Positions 20,064 through 24,074 of a DNA stretch of 24,074 nucleotides are shown here, piece after piece. Below the pieces are notes generated by a model. It worked only from the letters and a program-made list of their open reading frames with translations, did not search any database and was not told the DNA's origin. Source of the DNA: Rhizophagus sp. LPA8_4_AMF (Eukaryota; Glomeromycota; Glomeromycetes; Glomerales; Glomeraceae). Both the position numbers and the translations under genes were made by a program. How positions within the stretch are numbered: the stretch's first letter is position 1; every line of letters begins with the position of its first letter. The DNA lies in assembly GCA_021464525.1 (NCBI GenBank), contig JADRCO010000969.1:1-24074 (forward strand), read 5' to 3'.

Positions 20064-20840
20064 CTAAATATACTTCATAATTATATCTTCTGCTACGTGT
20101 CTTCTACACCTAAAAATTTCTATAAATTTATCAACATCCACACCATATTTCCTAATAAATCTCCTATAACACTCATCTACATCCATCTGATCCATATGAA
20201 AGTGACCCCTTAAACATGTCAATTGACTAGCAGATGAAGGTATCTCCTGAGACATACCTACCTCGCCACTCTGTTCCAATATCCGTACAGCAGTGGATCC
20301 TTGGTCATTAAATAGACTCTCATAAATTAGGTCGTTTCGTAGGTTTCGTAGGTATTTGTTTCTACCACGAGCAATCCTTGAAAACACATGGTTTCTCACA
20401 CTAGGTGGTAAAAGCCCTGACTTCACTTCCCTACAAAATTGAATAAAGCTGCGTTAGGACAAGCCCAACGACTTATGAGTATTAGACAGTGTATCTCCAC
20501 TAATTCTCCGGTTTAAACCGATTTTTGGCCACCCTTACTATGCCCCTAAATAACAGGAACTAGTGAAGTAAGGGACGGTTCTCCAGCATTTTTAACCATA
20601 AATATGATTAATACTAGCCTTCCCAGAACCTTCACCTTCGTCACCATCGAAAAGCTTTGATACCCAGTAACTACAAGAGAGGGGAGATGCCAAAGGAGTT
20701 CCACAGGTTCAATCCATCTCTCTCCTTACTCACCTGTTTAAAAAGTCTATCCTTAAAATACTTCGAAGTTGCCGCCTTTTACACATGGAGTCACTCATAC
20801 GGAGAGTTGAACGACGTCTGTGACTATTAAATCTGGTCAT
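20064..20840 (-). CDS. Orphan two-exon gene, 157 aa
   Basis: Exon 1 is 20840-20734 and exon 2 is 20430-20064. A 303-nt intron has a GTGAGT donor, a CCTAAC branch sequence and a TTTTGTAG acceptor, and it joins AG to G to keep one 158-codon frame ending in TAG. The N-terminus is strongly basic (RRRSTLR and KRRQLRSILR by residue 32). The middle is charged and Arg-rich (SVRNHVFSRIARGRNKYLRN). The C-terminal third has DQMDVDECYRRFIRKYGVDV and a final C-x-R-R helix, probably a small helical domain. No signal peptide or membrane span. I start at 20840 because a stop directly precedes it; the ATG at 20798 is an alternative since the TATA box leaves little leader. Local GC is higher than around it, including in the intron. 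Family not recognised; a basic nucleic-acid-binding role is only a guess. Confidence 0.7.
20509..20520. repeat. 12-bp perfect palindrome CGGTTTAAACCG in the intron
   Basis: Perfect self-complementary 12-mer inside the 303-nt intron. A related interrupted hairpin occurs at 7503-7517. No function can be assigned. Confidence 0.5.
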
Positions 20841-20871
20841 CTACGAAATTTATAGCTAGATAATGGTTTGA

Positions 20872-20879
20872 TTTATATA
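20872..20879 (-). promoter_or_regulatory. TATA box of the 20.8 kb orphan gene
   Basis: The minus strand reads TATATAAA, 32 bases upstream of the first ATG (20840) and 74 upstream of the second in-frame ATG (20798). Normal TATA-to-start spacing would place transcription start beside the first ATG, which slightly favours the second. Confidence 0.5.
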
Positions 20880-20880
20880 T

Positions 20881-21431
20881 CAATGAATTGAAAGGCTATC
20901 AGTGGGTTGAGTGATGAATGAAGTGGTATAGGGAAGTCTTTGGAATAGTAGATATCCTAGTTAGTTTATGAGGCATCTAAATCAAAATAAAAGATTAAAA
21001 AAGTTTTCAATCAACTTCTCACCATTGCTTGAAACTTCAGATATCCACAGTTTCTTTTTGCAAATTTTGCAAATGTAAAATAATACCTTTCCTAAAAGAA
21101 ATTAGAGGAACTAGTAAAGAATAAGTGTTTTGAAAAAATTTGATACTCTATGGTAAGGAGTAAACTTTTTTTTCGTTAAGGAGCAAAGAAAAGAAAATTG
21201 AATATCAAATTGGAGGCATATATACAACAACAAACCCGTGTGAAAAAAAAAATTATTAAAGAAAAAGTGAGGGTATTAAAGAGGAGAGTTCAGTTTATAT
21301 CTTCCTTAGAAAACACATAATCTATAATTTGTAATGCACCTAACTGCTAATAATAGCAATGAATGATAATTATGTAAACATGCCGATTGTGAACCATATT
21401 AATTTTTAATTGCATATCTTAAATGAAATTA
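20881..21431. other. Intergenic stretch between the orphan gene and the SmD2 copy
   Basis: No gene seen on either strand; AT-rich with purine-rich patches around 21170-21300. Confidence 0.45.
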
Positions 21432-21645
21432 TCACTTTTTCATTCCTTCCCTTTTGTAAAAAACAATGAGGCCACGTAAAAACATCTTGCTAATGAATCT
21501 ATCCTTGTTAACCGGCTTGGCCTTCTTACCTTTACCGGCCTTTGGCGTTTCCGTCCACATCTAAAAGATAAAAAGATGATTAGAATGATACAAGAAATTA
21601 TAAGCCAAATGTATTTTAACATACTTCTTTAACATTTTCCAACAC
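21432..21645 (-). pseudogene. Truncated, intron-bearing copy of small nuclear ribonucleoprotein SmD2
   Basis: SmD2 is a core Sm protein that assembles with the other six Sm proteins on spliceosomal snRNAs. Here exon A (21645-21625) encodes VLENVKE. A 64-nt intron (21624-21561; GTATGT donor, TTCTAATC branch, TTTTAG acceptor) leads to exon B at 21560-21432, which begins [20 protein letters not shown] and then [10 protein letters not shown]. This matches the conserved Sm2 half of SmD2 ([35 protein letters not shown]). Two defects stand out. Upstream of VLENVKE the frame is lost, so the N-terminal Sm1 half is missing. After FLRG the expected DSVI-VLRN strand is replaced by [12 protein letters not shown] and a stop. 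The copy is therefore dead. The retained intron shows duplication through DNA, not retroposition. Alternatively it is a fragment captured by a transposon. Confidence 0.85.
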
Positions 21646-21849
21646 TATATAAATATTCAACTTCATGGTCGTATTATCTGAGTGTAGTCAAACTCACTCT
21701 TAGTTGATTCAGAAAATTTTTATAGATTTATCATGACGAAGGATATATAAAGGATACATGCTGGATGAGCACCTAACGCGTAAAATTTTGTAAATTAATA
21801 ATATTCACGGCTGATATCTTCACAATTTCCAATTTATTTCAATCCTATT

Positions 21850-22030
21850 AGATCGACCTAGAGTCTTGAACAGGAGATAAACCTAGAGATTATCCGTGCT
21901 CCAATAGGGCTAAGTGCTAGGTCGATCTTGAGTCTTGAACGTCAGACAAACCTGGAGATTGCATGCGCCTCAACACTAGCTTCGTAGCTCATCCTAGAGA
22001 CTTGAACAAACAGGAATCCTAGAGATCCCA
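21850..22030. repeat. Tandem repeat, 67-69 bp unit, about 2.6 copies
   Basis: The words TAGAGTCTTGAAC, TTGAGTCTTGAAC and TAGAGACTTGAAC align at 21859, 21928 and 21995, spaced 69 and 67 bases. Each is followed by a variant of AAACCTAGAGATT/AATCCTAGAGATC. Divergence among copies is about 20-30% by eye. GC is above the surroundings. Confidence 0.8.
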
Positions 22031-22055
22031 GTCACGCCACCAATTCCTTATTTTC

Positions 22056-22262
22056 TTAACTTGCCTTTTTATACTGATCATGTAACTCTCGTGATTTCAT
22101 ACTCCTGTTGCCATTCTTCTTATCGATGATACACTCGAGAGAAATAAGATAATAACCAATTTTATTAGTGAATGTTTTTGCATCCCATTCTTCCAAAAAA
22201 CTTATAATACTCCATTTGGAGGACTTGCGATCGAAATATTCATGCACCCAATTTTCTGACAT
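22056..22262 (-). CDS. Small hypothetical protein or exon, 68 aa
   Basis: ATG at 22262 to TAA at 22056-22058. The product has normal globular composition: it starts MSENWVHEYFDRKSSKWSII, continues SFLEEWDAKTFTNKIGYYLI, and ends in a basic charged helix. The open frame continues upstream to 22331 without an ATG, and a TTTCTTTCAG acceptor-like sequence lies just before CTC-ATG. It could therefore be a downstream exon with CTC as its first codon. A TATATATA lies at 22353-22360. No family recognised. Confidence 0.45.
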   Translation of the reverse strand: MSENWVHEYFDRKSSKWSIISFLEEWDAKTFTNKIGYYLISLECIIDKKNGNRSMKSRELHDQYKKAS

Positions 22263-22701
22263 GAGCTGAAAGAAATGCCAAGTATTGATTGAATCGTAGA
22301 CGGGAACAAGTAATATTGTAGACGTGAACAAAGTCGAGGAGACTTTTGAGAGTATATATACTTCAGATCTAAGCCATACAGTATATCATGACTAATAAAA
22401 TAGACTAATGATCAGTGGCGATATAGGTATTATATCTCTAAGTTTGATGAGTCATTTGTATAATTAGCTCAGATGGATTTTCTTCATTTGCCATGTCATA
22501 CTTGATTGAGTTTAAATATTAATAGTAAAAACCACATGACCATAAAACTCAATCTCAAAATTCGATTAAAACCTAGACGCCACAAAATCAAAACCACGTG
22601 ATTGAAGAAATTTGTTGGTGGAGCTGTGGAGAAAAATCGTAACTGATAAGTCAGATCGACATTCAATTTCTCACCAACTGAACTTTTGACTTTAAACTAC
22701 A

Positions 22702-22954
22702 ACTAGGGAAACGGAAACCGTTTGTAAGTCCGAAGCGCAGCACATCATCATGTGCTGGACGGACAATAGTACAAGTGTTACAATCATATTTATCTGGTGT
22801 ATTACAGGGGCATATAAGTAGTGTTACATATAGTCGTGATACATATTCTAAAAAAGAAAATTAAACTGTCGATTGTGACAGGGACAAAAACGGGGGTTAA
22901 AACAAATTTTGCTAGTTCAGTACGATAAATAGTCCTCAGCTAACGCTTCGGACT
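22702..22954. mobile_element. Candidate small non-autonomous element with hairpin ends
   Basis: The left part has ACTAGGGAAACGGAAACCG (22702-22720), then AAGTCCGAAGCG, then a strong hairpin: CAGCACAT-CATC-ATGTGCTG (22738-22757) nested inside GTCCG/CGGAC (22728-22764). The right end has CGCTTCGGACT (22944-22954), the exact inverse of AGTCCGAAGCG (22727-22737), and itself forms AGTCC/GGACT around a 14-base loop. The left motif is repeated at 12782-12821. Dispersed copies plus inverted hairpin ends suggest a MITE-like element; no coding frame and no target duplication confirmed. Confidence 0.5.
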
Positions 22955-22964
22955 AATAACTAAA

Positions 22965-23980
22965 CTATTACAACTATCTTATTAGCAATTAAATCGATTT
23001 CAAATAAATTAATTTAAAAAATTTGAAGCCATTGTAAGTCTAATATTATCAAATTGAATCTTGTGTGAACCGACGATTTTGCATTGTTTAATAATTTGAT
23101 ATTATAAAATAGGACGAACAAATTTAAAATAATTGTATGCAAATATTTTATTTTATGAATTTACGTGATGCAACGATGGGAATATTCATGTGTCCCTATT
23201 TTTCATTTGTGAAAAAATCCATGACTATACCTTTTACTTACTACGCCTTCAACGAACATTATTTATCATCCAATCTCTTCACATAATTAATTTCATCGTA
23301 CGTCACACTTATATAGATTTTTCTTAAAGAAAATCATAATCCACTCGAAATGAGTATAATTAATCGTTTATAAAATATTATATGTATAAAGAATAGTTTA
23401 ATAATTAAAAGTGAATAAAATTTAACATCGGTTATTATTCATACGATGTTGCTGACTTAGCCAAGTCTTTTTTTTAAAAAAAACTTATTGCCACCTGATC
23501 ACCAACGTTGAAGTGCAGAAACTATTGATCAGGACCTCATGGAAAAGGGGAAGGGTAAGAGGGAAATGGAAAGGAAAGAGAAAGGACGAGAGAGGAAAGG
23601 GAAGGCCACTTAACATACTTTCCTTCAATCTCCAATAAAGTATGCGTATGAGGATCCTTATCATGGTCCTGTCATGTAAGGGAAGATTGGTATTCTCTCA
23701 TTATAATTTAACCATTAAATTATAATCCTGAAATGACGAATGTGGTATCAGTAACTTTACCTCATTTTACTTCAATCTTTGAATTTAACCAATTGCTTTT
23801 TTTTGCTAAAGATGGAAAGTATCAACTTCGAAAAATATATAATTGGGTGCAATGACTTACATAGAATGATGGATGGTTGCAATTAATCTAAATGAAAGAA
23901 ATATGAGTATTGTACTATTGAACCAAAAAACATAAAATGAGGGTTAGACATGATAACAGAACATTTTGCCTAATCTGAAA
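22965..23980. other. Intergenic stretch, no gene seen
   Basis: AT-rich. It contains the imperfect palindrome GACTTAGCCAAGTC at 23455-23468 and the polypurine tract at 23539-23606 (GGAAAGG/GAGAGG-rich; reverse complement resembles the 5039-5152 tract). No coding frame supported. Confidence 0.5.
23539..23606 (+). repeat. Polypurine tract
   Basis: About 68 bases almost entirely A/G with recurring GGAAAGG and GAGAG words. Composition mirrors the pyrimidine tract at 5039-5152 in inverted orientation. Both lie near a CTATTGATC word (4873 and 23522). Confidence 0.6.
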
Positions 23981-23990
23981 TATATAAAAG
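23981..23990 (+). promoter_or_regulatory. TATA box pointing out of the window
   Basis: TATATAAAAG followed by ~84 bases of mixed, higher-GC sequence without an ATG on the plus strand after 23990. It looks like a core promoter and 5' leader of a gene that begins beyond 24074. Confidence 0.45.
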
Positions 23991-24074
23991 ACGCCCTTCA
24001 GAAAGACAAAAGGGTCGCAGCATCTCAGCGATATACAACTGTTAGTTTTCATCAAGGTTTGCACCAAGTTACAA

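Noticed and set aside
21440..21622. Minus-strand frame reading as a hydrophobic start plus basic tail (possible secreted peptide)
   Set aside because: The hydrophobic part is the SmD2 intron translated, and the basic part is SmD2 exon B in the wrong frame.
22466..22520. tRNA-like A-box (TTAGCTCAGATGG) with a weak B-box about 43 bases later
   Set aside because: The D arm, anticodon arm and acceptor do not pair, and the B-box lacks the conserved cytosines. At most a worn tRNA-derived remnant.
1..24074. CRISPR array, operon-like defence or biosynthetic cluster
   Set aside because: No regular spacer arrays, no co-directional gene sets, and eukaryotic gene structure throughout.

Overview
The window is an AT-rich eukaryotic (by eye roughly three-quarters A+T), gene-poor stretch of nuclear DNA. 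Short spliceosomal introns (63-115 nt, with GTAAGT/GTATGT-type donors and CTAAC/CTAAT branch sequences before TAG acceptors), TATA boxes and AATAAA signals rule out bacteria. The gene style (Myb-like SANT genes, C2H2 fragments, lineage-restricted small proteins in low-complexity DNA) suggests an early-diverging fungus, most likely an arbuscular mycorrhizal (Glomeromycotina, Rhizophagus-like) genome. That placement is inference. There is no rRNA or convincing tRNA, and no complete transposase or reverse transcriptase.

Layout. 1-8.2 kb: mostly non-coding AT-rich DNA with diverged repeats (45-bp tandem at 2.73 kb, direct repeat at 3.9/4.1 kb, old tandem duplication of about 0.7 kb units at 5.5-7.1 kb), one frameshifted relic (3.06-3.34 kb, +) and one small open frame (4.53-4.75 kb, +). 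8.26-8.66 kb: a 131-codon stop-free frame on the minus strand without a usable start, probably an exon or relic. 9.31-10.05 kb: the best gene, a four-exon Myb-like DNA-binding protein of 156 residues, followed by a trinucleotide microsatellite. 11.2-11.7 kb: an orphan minus-strand gene of 163 residues with a proline-rich N-terminus. 13.1-13.7 kb: decayed relic (+). 14.2-15.1 kb: decayed C2H2 zinc-finger gene (-) that still shows an intron. 16-17 kb: small repeats, a 55-codon ORF and poly-G runs. 17.3-19.6 kb: strongly eroded multi-exon relic(s) (+). 20.06-20.84 kb: a clean two-exon orphan gene (-) of 157 residues in locally higher-GC DNA. 21.43-21.65 kb: a truncated copy of the spliceosomal SmD2 gene (-) that still carries its intron. 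21.85-22.03 kb: a 68-bp tandem repeat. 22.06-22.26 kb: small ORF (-). 22.70-22.96 kb: a hairpin-ended inverted-repeat unit. The last 100 bases hold a good TATA box pointing out of the window.

Functionally there is no operon-like or pathway logic. It reads as an accessory, repeat-rich region with two or three intact lineage-specific genes and several gene fragments at different stages of decay. I looked for an integrated novel system and do not see one. The most informative observations are the intron-bearing SmD2 fragment, the spliced orphan gene at 20.1-20.8 kb, and the start-less 131-codon frame at 8.3-8.7 kb.
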